64,000 bases of DNA from a bacterium. Its GTDB lineage: Bacteria > Desulfobacterota > Binatia > Binatales > Binataceae. Position 1 is the stretch's first letter, and each line of letters opens with the position of its first letter. Below, in pieces: positions 34,889-43,521 of this stretch. The stretch lies in assembly GCA_014896235.1 (NCBI GenBank), contig JADBKU010000028.1:19706-83705 (forward strand). The letters run 5' to 3'. The notes beneath the pieces were generated by a model. It did no database searches and was not told where the DNA came from. It was given only the letters and a program-made list of their open reading frames with translations. The position numbers and the translations under genes were made by a program.

Positions 34889-36637
34889 ATGTTCAAGCGA
34901 CTGTTCCGATGGCTCCTGCGCACGATTTTTGTTTTGTTGATTTTGTTCGTGGTGGTGGCGGCAAGCGAATACTTGTCGCATCGCTACAAGCCGGGATCGG
35001 TGCTCGTCCTGCAACTCGACGGTCCGGTGGTGGAGCGCGGCGAACAATCGCCGTTCGGCCTGTTCACTCAGCATCAAACCGCGCTCAATCTCGTGCGCCA
35101 GTCGCTGCAACAGGGCGAACGCGACAATCGGATTGTCGGACTGGCGATCAAGGTGATCGATCCGCAGATGGAGCTGGCGCAAGCGCAGGAACTCTGCGCG
35201 ATGATTCGCGAATTTCGCAGCCACGGAAAATGGACCACCGCCTACATCGAGAGCGCCGGCGAAAGCGGTCTCGGAAACCTGCCTTATCTCGTCGCGGCCT
35301 CGGCGGACGAAGTCTCGATGATGCCGCAGGGCGAGATGAACATCCTCGGCGTCGGCATCCGCGAGGTATTCGCGCGCGGCTTGCTCGATTGGATCAAGGT
35401 GACGCCGAATTTCGCCGCGATCGGCAAATACAAAAGCGCCGCCAATGTCTTCACGCAGAAGGACTTCACTCCGGCCCAGCGCGAAGAGGACGACGCGTTG
35501 GCGGGAAATATGTTCGATCAATTGGTCGCCGGGATGGCCAAGGAACGCCATCTGCCCGCGGCGCAAATCGAGTCCGCCATCAACCAGGCGCCGTTGACGG
35601 CGGATCAAAGCCTGAAGGACAAGCTGATCGACCGCTTGGAATACGAAGATCAGTTCGACAAGCGGGTCAAGCACTATCGCGGCGAAAAGCACGAATTGAT
35701 TAACTACGACGACTACGCGCGCCCGTCGCTCGGATGGTTCGGGGGCGGCCGCGACAAAATCGCGATCGTCTATGGCGTCGGGGCGATCCAGCGCGGCCAG
35801 GGCGGTTTCGACCCGATGCTTGGGCCGGCTTCCGAAGCGATGACTTCAGACGACATGATCGACGCGTTCAAGGACGCGCGCGAAGACGATAACGTCAGGG
35901 CGGTGGTCTTTCGCGTCGATTCGCCGGGCGGGTCGGTAATCGCGTCGGAGCTGATCCGCCGCGCCGTGGAACTGACGGCGAAGAAAAAACCGGTCGTGGT
36001 GAGCATGTCGAGCTACGGCGCCTCGGGCGGCTTTTGGATCTCGACGCCGGCGGCGAAAATCATCGCCGATGCAGGCACGATTACCGGATCGATCGGCGTG
36101 CTGGGCGGCAAATTCAATGTCTCGGGAGGGGCGGAAGCGCTTGGTATCGCGAGCGGCGCTGTGACGCGCGGCGCCAACGCGATGATGTTCGATTCGTTCA
36201 CGGACTTCACGCCCGCGCAGCAACAGATTTTCCGCGATCAGATTCTCGGCGACACCTACCAGTATTTTCTCAAGCTGGTCGCCGCGCAGCGCCACATGAC
36301 GATCGCTCAGGTGAACGACGTGGCGCAGGGCCGCGTCTGGACCGGGCAGCAGGCGTTGCAGGTGAAATTGATCGACCAAATCGGCACGATGACCGACGCG
36401 ATCGCGGCGGCCAAGAAACTCGCCGGCATCAGCGCCGCCGCGCCGGTCCGGATCAAGGAGCTGCCGACCGAAACCGGACCGCTCGGCAAGCTGCTCAGCG
36501 GCCAAATTGCCGGAATGGCGTTCGCGGAGTGGCGCGTGCCGCCGGAATTCGCGCCTTTCGTGCGCGCGCTGCGCATGGCGGTCGAACGCCGCTCGATGAT
36601 CGGCGAAGTTTATTGTCCGATCGTGCCGATCATCTGA
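34889..36637 (+). CDS. sppA: Signal peptide peptidase SppA, 67-kDa type
   Basis: 582 residues from ATG 34889 (GAGG upstream). The N-terminal membrane anchor is LLRTIFVLLILFVVVAAS. Two tandem S49 domains follow. The general-base lysine is in IGKYKSAANVFTQKDF in the first half, and the nucleophilic serine is in SSYGASGGFWISTPAAKI in the second, the same split catalytic dyad as E. coli SppA. The enzyme degrades cleaved signal peptides in the inner membrane. A frame extension upstream to 34562 lacks homology and was not used. Confidence 0.94.
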   Translation: MFKRLFRWLLRTIFVLLILFVVVAASEYLSHRYKPGSVLVLQLDGPVVERGEQSPFGLFTQHQTALNLVRQSLQQGERDNRIVGLAIKVIDPQMELAQAQELCAMIREFRSHGKWTTAYIESAGESGLGNLPYLVAASADEVSMMPQGEMNILGVGIREVFARGLLDWIKVTPNFAAIGKYKSAANVFTQKDFTPAQREEDDALAGNMFDQLVAGMAKERHLPAAQIESAINQAPLTADQSLKDKLIDRLEYEDQFDKRVKHYRGEKHELINYDDYARPSLGWFGGGRDKIAIVYGVGAIQRGQGGFDPMLGPASEAMTSDDMIDAFKDAREDDNVRAVVFRVDSPGGSVIASELIRRAVELTAKKKPVVVSMSSYGASGGFWISTPAAKIIADAGTITGSIGVLGGKFNVSGGAEALGIASGAVTRGANAMMFDSFTDFTPAQQQIFRDQILGDTYQYFLKLVAAQRHMTIAQVNDVAQGRVWTGQQALQVKLIDQIGTMTDAIAAAKKLAGISAAAPVRIKELPTETGPLGKLLSGQIAGMAFAEWRVPPEFAPFVRALRMAVERRSMIGEVYCPIVPII

Positions 36638-36724
36638 TTGGCAGCCGCCCGGCTCGCGATACGATCGGGGCGTCCACGTGGTAAAGTCGTAATTCATAAT
36701 CTGCAATGGGAGGCGCGGACGATC

Positions 36725-37144
36725 ATGGATTCGGAACTCGAATCGTTCCTTAACGTTCTCGGCGAGGCCGAGCGCGCCGGCGGCCGGGTGCTGCACGAGC
36801 TGATGGAGATCTGCGATTCGATGGACCTGCGCGAGCTGCTGCGCAAGGTTTCGCACGACGAAGGATATTTCGCCGGCGAGTTGGCTGGCCATGTCCGCCG
36901 CCTTGGCGGAACGCCTTCGAGCAAAACGGGCGATTTCGTCGAAAAAGTCCGCGCGGTCGCCGGTCTCAAAGGGAAGCTCGAACTGCTCAATCGCGGCCAG
37001 CGCTGGGTGATGCGCAAGATCAACGAGCGCGTCGGCTCGATCGCGGACGAGCGCCTCGCCGCGTTCCTGCGCGTGATGGCCGAGGCCCATGAAACCAATA
37101 TCGGCGCGGTGGACAAAATGATGGCTGCGGCGCCGCCGCGCTGA
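36725..37144 (+). CDS. Ferritin-like-fold helical protein, function unknown
   Basis: 139 residues from ATG 36725, with GGGAGG 11 nt upstream. The sequence is all-helical with metal-ligand-type residues spaced in two pairs: FLNVLGEAERAGGRVLHELM, then KVSHDEGYFAGELAGHVRRL, and later ADERLAAFLRVMAEAHETNI. This matches the DUF6306/ferritin-like proteins found in many proteobacteria. A diiron or small-molecule role is an inference. It stands between sppA and menA and has no signal peptide. Confidence 0.75.
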   Translation: MDSELESFLNVLGEAERAGGRVLHELMEICDSMDLRELLRKVSHDEGYFAGELAGHVRRLGGTPSSKTGDFVEKVRAVAGLKGKLELLNRGQRWVMRKINERVGSIADERLAAFLRVMAEAHETNIGAVDKMMAAAPPR

Positions 37145-37181
37145 TTTCGGCGCGGCCGAGGCGCACGCCGCGCCGCGGGTC

Positions 37182-38141
37182 TTAAATATGGCGCAATAGC
37201 GAGCTGAGCACGAACGCCGCGACCAGGACCGCGCCAAATTCAAACTGGAGCTGGCCCGAGAGCATCATCGCGCGATTATGCCGATCGGCGTCAGGTCCGT
37301 CCGACACCAGCCGCGTCTCTTCGAGCGCGTGCGGCGCGGTGGTGACTACAGCAATCGCCAGCCATGGCGCGAGACCGGCGATCGCCGCAATCAAAACGAT
37401 CAGGTACGCGCCGAGATTCGACAATTTCAGTTCCTTGACCGCCGCCGCGCGCCCGATTATCACCGCCATCGTGCGCTTGCCGTGCGCCGCGTCGTTGTCG
37501 ATATCGCGCAGATTGTTGGCCTGCAGCACGCCCGAGCAGAGCAGTCCGATCGGCAGCGAGATGACCGCCGCCGTGGCCGAGAAATGCAGCGCCTGCACGT
37601 AGTATGCGCCAAGCACGTAACCCGGTCCCATCAGCGCGAACACCATGAAATCGCCCAGCCCGTGATACGCCAGACTCAGCGGCGCGCCGGTGTAAAAGTA
37701 CGATCCCGCCACGCCGATTACGCCCAGCGCCAGAATCGGCCAGCCGCATAGCCACGCGAGCCAGAGTCCCAGCACGATCCCCGCGGCGAAAGCGATGACG
37801 CCGCCGCGAAAGACCTCGTCGGGATGGAGATAGCCGCGCTGGATCACCAATCCCGGCCCGAAATTCTCCGGCGACTGCCAGTCGGAGGAATCAGTGCCCT
37901 TGATGAAGTCGTAATAGTCGTTGACCATGTTGGCGCCGGCCTGCAGCGCCATCGCGGCCGCCGCCGCCATCAGATAGCGCAGAGGCGAGAACGCGCCCTC
38001 GCGATAAAGCGCGGCGAACGTCCCCACGGATACGCACATGAACGGCATCCCGAGCGTCCATGCGCGGCTCGCCTGCAGCCATAGCGCAAACCATCCGGGC
38101 CGCTCCGTCCCGCCAATCGCAACTCCATCCGCATTGTTCAT
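37182..38141 (-). CDS. menA: UbiA-family prenyltransferase, MenA type
   Basis: 319 residues with eight or nine membrane spans. The first aspartate-rich motif is NMVNDYYDFIKGTDSSD (about residues 71-87) and the second NNLRDIDNDAAHGKRTMAV, both typical of 1,4-dihydroxy-2-naphthoate polyprenyltransferase. It makes demethylmenaquinone in the inner membrane, implying a menaquinone-based chain. UbiA-type 4-hydroxybenzoate prenyltransferases are the alternative, but the second motif favours MenA. No other men genes are in the window. Confidence 0.88.
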   Translation of the reverse strand: MNNADGVAIGGTERPGWFALWLQASRAWTLGMPFMCVSVGTFAALYREGAFSPLRYLMAAAAAMALQAGANMVNDYYDFIKGTDSSDWQSPENFGPGLVIQRGYLHPDEVFRGGVIAFAAGIVLGLWLAWLCGWPILALGVIGVAGSYFYTGAPLSLAYHGLGDFMVFALMGPGYVLGAYYVQALHFSATAAVISLPIGLLCSGVLQANNLRDIDNDAAHGKRTMAVIIGRAAAVKELKLSNLGAYLIVLIAAIAGLAPWLAIAVVTTAPHALEETRLVSDGPDADRHNRAMMLSGQLQFEFGAVLVAAFVLSSLLRHI

Positions 38142-38230
38142 CGCGATTCCACGCCCCGCTGGAATTTCGGCCCGCGTGGCGGGCCGGTCAAAATTCTAAT
38201 CGCGGCGGCCTCTCCGCGCGAGTGCGAAAT

Positions 38231-38271
38231 AAAAAACGGCGGCGGGCGCAAAAATTCCGCGCCCGCCGCCG
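38231..38271 (-). terminator. Strong Rho-independent terminator of the LLM operon
   Basis: A 13-bp perfect GC stem (38237-38249 with 38259-38271) and 9-nt loop. On the minus strand it is followed by TTTTTT and then ATTTC. It lies about 60 bp downstream of the first LLM gene stop and separates that operon from menA. Confidence 0.93.
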
Positions 38272-38333
38272 GATCGTCTTCGCGCCGCCGCTGCGGCGCG
38301 CGGCGCGATCGGGTCAGGCCAAATCGCTCGCGC

Positions 38334-39716
38334 TCAAGCCTGCGCCCGCAGCGCCTCCAGCGAAACCAATTGCTCGCGCTGCGCGCCGTGAGCGTACGGC
38401 CGCGCGCCGGGCTTGCGCTCGAACGGATCGACGATGCCCAGCTCCTTGCCGATTTCGCGCACCGCGGGCAAAACCTCTTGCCCAAGCAGGCGGATGCTGG
38501 TCATGCGATCCTCGAAGCTGACCGGCCCCTGGCTCTGGAATACCCCGAACACGCCCGGCCGCAAAACTTCAAGAATTTTGCGGATCTTCGGAATGACGGT
38601 CTTCGGCGTGCCAGTGATGATCTGCAGGCCGTCCTGCGCTTTCTGGTAGCTGCGGTAGATGGCGGCGCGCGCCTCTTCGATCGTGGCTTCGCCGCGCGCC
38701 AGCCGCCGCCGCGTGCTGTCGGCCACCGCCTGCAAGTTGCCCGGCTCGGCGTTGGCCTTGGCGCGATTAAGCTGCTCCGAGCTGACGCCGAGGAAACCGC
38801 CCGACCCCGCGGTCATCGTGCGCGCCAGCCGCCGCGTCGCCTCTTTCGAATTGTAGCCCGGCGGCAGCGTATGCTCCGGACGCGAAAACGCGCCCTGTCC
38901 GCCGCCGAACAGATGCGCCTTGCCCAATTCCTGCGCCTTCTCTTCCGTCTCGGCCACGAAGACGTGCTGCAGATAGCCGAAATTCTCCGACCCCGCGACG
39001 TAGCCTTCGTTCGCCGCCGTGTCGCCGTAGATGTTCCACAGCTCCGCGGTCGCCGGCAGCGCGGTGCCGAGGCCGAGGTAGGGATAGCGATGCTTCGCGC
39101 ACCAAACCACCGTCTCGGGACTCAGCACGCCCGGAATCATGATCGGCGGATGCGGCTTCTGGTATGGCGTCACCCAGGGATTCACGAAGCGGTAGTTGAA
39201 GTGCTTGCCCTCCCATCGGAACGGTCCCGGCCGCGTCCACGCGGCCAGAATCAGATCGTGCGCCTCCTCGAAGCGTTCGCGATTGTAGGCGGGATTGGCC
39301 TGATTGAAGATCGATTCGCTGCCCGCGCCGCGCACCCATCCGGGCACCAGCCGGCCGCGCGAGATGCAATCGATCTCGGCCAGCTCCTCGGCGATTCGGA
39401 GCGGATTCTTGAAGGTCGGCAGCGGATTGCCGAGCAGCACAATCTTCGCCTTTTTGGTAATTCGCGCGAGAATCGCCGCCTCGACGTTCATCACCGCGCC
39501 CATGCAGAACGGCGTGCCGTGATGCTCGTTGAGCATGATCGCGTCGAAGCCGACGTCCTCCGCATAGACCATCTCGTCGAGATATTCGTTGTATAAGCGC
39601 GAACCGACTTCGCGATCGAAAAAACGGTTCGGCACGCCGAAGAAGCCGCGATTCTTTATCACTTCGTCTTCGGGAACCTCCCGATAGGGCCGTTCCGTGA
39701 AATACATCAGGATCAT
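38334..39716 (-). CDS. LLM-class flavin-dependent monooxygenase, copy 1
   Basis: 460 residues, ATG 39716 with AGGAG 8 nt upstream. It is a bacterial-luciferase-like TIM barrel: MLNEHHGTPFCMGAVMNVEA, LLGNPLPTFKNPLRIAEELA and GRLVPGWVRGAGSE bind flavin and substrate, and GTPKTVIPKI closes the barrel. Such enzymes use reduced FMN (or F420) to oxygenate organic substrates. It is about 70 percent identical to the next gene upstream and clearly a tandem duplicate. An insertion of a few residues near position 320 distinguishes the copies. It is the last gene before the terminator at 38231. Confidence 0.93.
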   Translation of the reverse strand: MILMYFTERPYREVPEDEVIKNRGFFGVPNRFFDREVGSRLYNEYLDEMVYAEDVGFDAIMLNEHHGTPFCMGAVMNVEAAILARITKKAKIVLLGNPLPTFKNPLRIAEELAEIDCISRGRLVPGWVRGAGSESIFNQANPAYNRERFEEAHDLILAAWTRPGPFRWEGKHFNYRFVNPWVTPYQKPHPPIMIPGVLSPETVVWCAKHRYPYLGLGTALPATAELWNIYGDTAANEGYVAGSENFGYLQHVFVAETEEKAQELGKAHLFGGGQGAFSRPEHTLPPGYNSKEATRRLARTMTAGSGGFLGVSSEQLNRAKANAEPGNLQAVADSTRRRLARGEATIEEARAAIYRSYQKAQDGLQIITGTPKTVIPKIRKILEVLRPGVFGVFQSQGPVSFEDRMTSIRLLGQEVLPAVREIGKELGIVDPFERKPGARPYAHGAQREQLVSLEALRAQA

Positions 39717-39767
39717 TGTTCTATCTCCTGGTTGTCAGCCAAGCGGCTTGCATCCCAACCGGCGCGC

Positions 39768-41171
39768 CTACACCCGCACCGATTCGTCGCGCGTGGGCGC
39801 GCGCTTGAGCGCCTCCAGATCGACCAGCGGCTCGTAGCTCGTTCCCGAGATGTGAGGCCGCGAACCCGGCTCGCGCTCGAACGGATCGACGATTCCGAGG
39901 CCGCGCGCGATCTCGCGCATCGCCGGCAGCACCTCCTGGCCCATCAGCCGGATACTCGTCAGCCGCTGCTCAGTCGTTAGCGGCCCTTGCGCCTGAAACA
40001 ATCCGAGGATCCCCGGGCGCAGCACTTCCATGATCAGCTTGAGCTTCGGGATGACCGTCTTCGGCGTGCCGATAATGATCTGCAGGCCGTCCTGGGCCTT
40101 CTGATAGTTGCCGTAAATTTTGCGCTTGGCCTCTTCGATCGAAATCTGGCCGCTGCGCAAGCGCGCGCGAGTATCTTTCTTGTCGCGCGGCAAGCCGATA
40201 TGCCGCACCTCGCCCGATTGCGACTCTTTGAGCTTCTCCGAGGTGATGCCGAGGAAGCCGTAGTCGGTCGCCTGACGCGCAAGGCGGCGAGTCGCTTCCT
40301 TGGAGTTATAGCCGGGCGGCAGGGTCCATTCCGGCCGTGAAAAATTGGCCGCGCCGCCGCCAAACAGGGCGGCTTTACCCTGCTCCTGCGCCTGTTCTTC
40401 GGTTTCCGCCAGATGAATCTGCTGCAAGTAGCCGAAATTCTCCGTGCCCGCCTGATAGCCCTCTTCGGCGGCCGTCTGGCCGTATAAATTCCACAATTCG
40501 ACCGTCGATTGCAGCGCGGTGCCGAGGCCGACGTAGGGATAGCGATGCTTCGCGCACCATACGACCGTCTCGGCGCTGATAACGCCGGGAATCCAGATTG
40601 GAGGACGGGGTTTCTGATACGGCAGCACCCACGGATTCACGTAGCGGAAATTAAAATGCTTGCCCTCCCATCGAAAGGGCCCCGGCCGCGTCCAGCACGC
40701 CATCACCAAATCGTGGGCTTCGTTGAAATACTCGCGGTTGTAGGCGGGATTCGCCTGATTGAAAATCTGCTCGCTGCCGGCGCCGCGCACCCACCCGGGC
40801 ACCAGCCGGCCTTTCGAGATCAGATCGATTTCCGCCAACTCCTCGGCCAGCCGTACTGGATTCTTGACCACCGGCAGCGGATTTCCGAGCAGTACGATGC
40901 GGGCTTTTTTCGTGATTCGCGCGAGAATCGCGGCCTCGACGTTCATCACCGCGCCCATGCAGAAAGGCGTTCCATGATGCTCGTTCAGCATGATGCCGTC
41001 GAAACCGACCTCTTCGGCATAGCACGCTTCGTCGAGATATTCGTTATACAGGCGCGCGCCCACCTCGGGATCATAAAAGCGGTTGGGCACGCCGAAGAAG
41101 CTGCGATTGCGGATTACTTCTTCTTCCGGAACGTCACGATACGGCCGCTCCGTGAAATACATCAGATGCAT
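39768..41171 (-). CDS. LLM-class flavin-dependent monooxygenase, copy 2
   Basis: 467 residues, ATG 41171 preceded by AAAGGAG. It shows the same motifs as copy 1 (MLNEHHGTPFCMGAVMNVEA, GRLVPGWVRGAGSEQIF, GTPKTVIPKLKLIMEVL). It lies 51 bp upstream of copy 1 and 27 bp downstream of the alpha/beta hydrolase, so the three genes look like one operon. Two diverged copies may form a heterodimer, as luciferase LuxAB does, or act on different substrates. No separate flavin reductase gene is nearby. Confidence 0.93.
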   Translation of the reverse strand: MHLMYFTERPYRDVPEEEVIRNRSFFGVPNRFYDPEVGARLYNEYLDEACYAEEVGFDGIMLNEHHGTPFCMGAVMNVEAAILARITKKARIVLLGNPLPVVKNPVRLAEELAEIDLISKGRLVPGWVRGAGSEQIFNQANPAYNREYFNEAHDLVMACWTRPGPFRWEGKHFNFRYVNPWVLPYQKPRPPIWIPGVISAETVVWCAKHRYPYVGLGTALQSTVELWNLYGQTAAEEGYQAGTENFGYLQQIHLAETEEQAQEQGKAALFGGGAANFSRPEWTLPPGYNSKEATRRLARQATDYGFLGITSEKLKESQSGEVRHIGLPRDKKDTRARLRSGQISIEEAKRKIYGNYQKAQDGLQIIIGTPKTVIPKLKLIMEVLRPGILGLFQAQGPLTTEQRLTSIRLMGQEVLPAMREIARGLGIVDPFEREPGSRPHISGTSYEPLVDLEALKRAPTRDESVRV

Positions 41172-41198
41172 CGATGGTTCTCCTTTCGCGCCGTTCGC

Positions 41199-41990
41199 TT
41201 AAGCGAGAAATTCACGCACGAGCTTGACGAACTCGGGACCCTTCTCGATCTCCGGACGATGGCCGCAGTGCTCGAAAATGGTCACCTGAACGTCCGTGTT
41301 CGCCAGAGCCTGACGATAAGCCTCCGCCGCGCTGACCGGCACCACCGCGTCCTCGCGGCCCCAGATGATCCGGGTCGGCAATCCGCGCACGCCCTGCAGG
41401 AAATAGGGCAGGCTGGGATTGTGAAGGATCGGGTCCCACGCGATCCGCGCCGTCTCCGTACGCGCCTCCTCGAACGCCTCGAACTGTTCCGGCGTGCGTT
41501 CGCCGCCGTAGAGCTTGCGGAATTCGGGCGTCTCCTCGGCGTCATAGATCGTCGCGTTGAGCTGCGTGCCAATCGTCACGGCGAAAATATCCATGATATC
41601 GCCGTCGGGCGGCTTGATTCCCGGCGGCGCGACCAGAACCATCTTGCGGAACGCCTTGCTGTCAGCGCTCGCCATCTCCGCCGCCGTCCATCCGCCGAAC
41701 GAAAATCCAAGCACATCGATCGGTCCGAGATTCAGTTCGCGCAGCGCCCAAAGATAGAACAGCCCAAGCTCGTGGACAGTGCGAATCTGCTCGACCCTCG
41801 GCGATTTGCCCATCCCCGGTTGAATCGGAATCACCAGCGTACGATCCTTCGCCAGAGCTTGGTGGTACGACATCCAACCCGGATGGCCCAGTTCTTCGTG
41901 CAGGATCAGCAGGGGCTTGCCTTGGCCGCCTTTGATAATCGCGAGGTCAGTCCCCGCTACATGGGTGATTTCCTCAGTCCATTCCGCCAT
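41199..41990 (-). CDS. Alpha/beta hydrolase in the LLM operon
   Basis: 263 residues from ATG 41990, with GGAGG about 11 nt upstream; a start at 42032 is possible. Motifs are PLLILHEELGHPGWMSYHQA (oxyanion side), the nucleophile elbow VLGFSFGGWTAAEMAS, the aspartate in IIWGREDAVVPV and the histidine in TIFEHCGHRPEIEKG. The family includes ring-fission (C-C bond) hydrolases and esterases. As first gene before two LLM monooxygenases it may hydrolyse a product of their oxygenation, for instance a lactone formed by a Baeyer-Villiger-type reaction. That is inference. Confidence 0.9.
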   Translation of the reverse strand: MAEWTEEITHVAGTDLAIIKGGQGKPLLILHEELGHPGWMSYHQALAKDRTLVIPIQPGMGKSPRVEQIRTVHELGLFYLWALRELNLGPIDVLGFSFGGWTAAEMASADSKAFRKMVLVAPPGIKPPDGDIMDIFAVTIGTQLNATIYDAEETPEFRKLYGGERTPEQFEAFEEARTETARIAWDPILHNPSLPYFLQGVRGLPTRIIWGREDAVVPVSAAEAYRQALANTDVQVTIFEHCGHRPEIEKGPEFVKLVREFLA

Positions 41991-42135
41991 CTGACGTGAA
42001 TCCTCCGTATGGTGCGCGGCGATTAGCGCCATGAGGTCGCTTTCGCCGGCTGGTCTCGTTCGGCCGAAGCACGGCCGCCGAATCGGTACGCGAGCGCAAT
42101 CTTAACGCGCCGTGAATCGAGATGCCGATTTTCCG

Positions 42136-43380
42136 TTAGATTACGTGTTCGGCATCGGCCGGCTTCGCAGGCGCCTTCAGCAACACCTGCTCGGCGTGAA
42201 GCTCGGCGATTTGCGCGTCGCTCAGGCCAAGCATTTCACGCATCACCGCTTCGTTGTCTTCGCCGACCAGCGCCGCGCGCAAATCGGTCCGGTCGGGATA
42301 GTTCGAAAACTTCACCGGCAGCGACGGCAGGTCGAACTCGCCAAAGCGAGGATCGCTGACCCGCCGCACGGTCTTGCGCTGGCGCATGTGCGGATGGGCG
42401 ACGGCTTCCTGAATCGAGTAAACGGGAGCGCAGGGCACGCGCTCCTTGTCGAGCGCCGCGACCGCCGCATCGCGATCGGGGAAGGTCGCGAACCAGTTCT
42501 CGATAATTTCCTTGAGCGCCGCGTTATTGCGCACGCGCCGGCCGTTGGTGCGGAAACGCTCGTCGTTGACCAGTTCCGGCATCCCCATCGCGCGCGCGAG
42601 CCGGGGAAATTCGTGCTGCTGCACCAACAGCATGATATAGCCGTCCTTCGCCTTGAATACGCCGGAAGGGCTGCCCACCGGATGCTGCGAGCCGTTGCGC
42701 CGCGGCTTGTACGTGTCCGGCCGCAGCGAAAGCACCGGCACGCTCAGTTCATGCATATGGAAATAGGTGTCCATCAGCGACGCGTCCAGGTACTGCCCCT
42801 TGCCGGTGCGCTCGGCGTTGAGCAGCGCATAACCCACGGCCATCGCGGCCGCCACTCCCGTGGAAACGTCGCCGATCGCCATCGTCGGCACGATCGGCGG
42901 ACGATCGGGCTCGCCGAGCAGATCGGTCACGCCGGCGAACGCCGAGCCGATAAAATCGTAGCCCGGCCGCTTGCTGAGCGGACCGCTCTGGCCCGCGACA
43001 GAAATCGAGCACATCACCAGCTTCGGATTGATCTTGCTCAGCGTTTCGTAGCCGAAGCCCATCGCGCCAATCACGCCGGGGGCGAAATTCTCCACCACGA
43101 CGTCGATTTTCGGAATCATCGCGAGGATCAATTCTTTCGCGCGCGGTTTGCGCAAATCGATCCCCAGACTCCGCTTGCTATGGCTGTGCTGAAAATAATA
43201 GGTGCTCATCCCGTCTTTGACGAGACCGAGCCGGCGCACGTGGTGGCCCTCGGGCGACCGTTCGACTTTGATCACGTCGGCGCCCAGCTCCGCCATGATT
43301 CGCGTGCAGGTCGGTCCCGCCACGAAATGGGTGAAGTCGAGCACATGATAGCCTTTCAGCATTTGCGCCTGCTGCTCCAT
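42136..43380 (-). CDS. CaiB/BaiF family (type III) CoA-transferase
   Basis: 414 residues from ATG 43380, with GGGAG 8 nt upstream. The N-terminal VLDFTHFVAGPTCTRIMAEL and GADVIKVERSPEGHH are the family start; the catalytic aspartate is D171 in AIGDVSTGVAAAMAVGYALL. It transfers CoA between carboxylic acids, as in formyl-CoA or carnitine CoA-transferase. It is 145 bp upstream of the hydrolase-LLM-LLM set on the same strand and may activate the substrate of that pathway. Codons about 226-308 (42457-42705) occur a second time, inverted, at 43602-43842. Confidence 0.92.
   Translation of the reverse strand: MEQQAQMLKGYHVLDFTHFVAGPTCTRIMAELGADVIKVERSPEGHHVRRLGLVKDGMSTYYFQHSHSKRSLGIDLRKPRAKELILAMIPKIDVVVENFAPGVIGAMGFGYETLSKINPKLVMCSISVAGQSGPLSKRPGYDFIGSAFAGVTDLLGEPDRPPIVPTMAIGDVSTGVAAAMAVGYALLNAERTGKGQYLDASLMDTYFHMHELSVPVLSLRPDTYKPRRNGSQHPVGSPSGVFKAKDGYIMLLVQQHEFPRLARAMGMPELVNDERFRTNGRRVRNNAALKEIIENWFATFPDRDAAVAALDKERVPCAPVYSIQEAVAHPHMRQRKTVRRVSDPRFGEFDLPSLPVKFSNYPDRTDLRAALVGEDNEAVMREMLGLSDAQIAELHAEQVLLKAPAKPADAEHVI
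42457..42706 (-). repeat. Source copy of an inverted duplicated caiB segment
   Basis: This internal caiB segment (codons about 226-308) is repeated in opposite orientation at 43602-43842. The alignment has only a few substitutions plus one 1-nt insertion and 2-, 2- and about 8-nt deletions in the copy. The spacer is about 900 bp. Confidence 0.85.
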
Positions 43381-43521
43381 CGTAAAGCTCCCCGGCCGTG
43401 GATCGCGCGTGATCCCGCCTCGCACCGCGTCCGGAGCCTTGCGGCTCCCGAAAAATCAGAATCCGATCGCTTACCAATGTTCATTCGCATACCTGTCGGG
43501 CAATAATCAACGCCTTCGCGG

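Noticed and set aside
35846..37243. Minus-strand frame across sppA, the ferritin-like gene and beyond
   Set aside because: It is antisense to well-supported genes, with a histidine/arginine-rich composition typical of shadows.
42112..43506. Long open frame antisense to caiB
   Set aside because: It is a shadow of the CoA-transferase gene without motifs or a start site.
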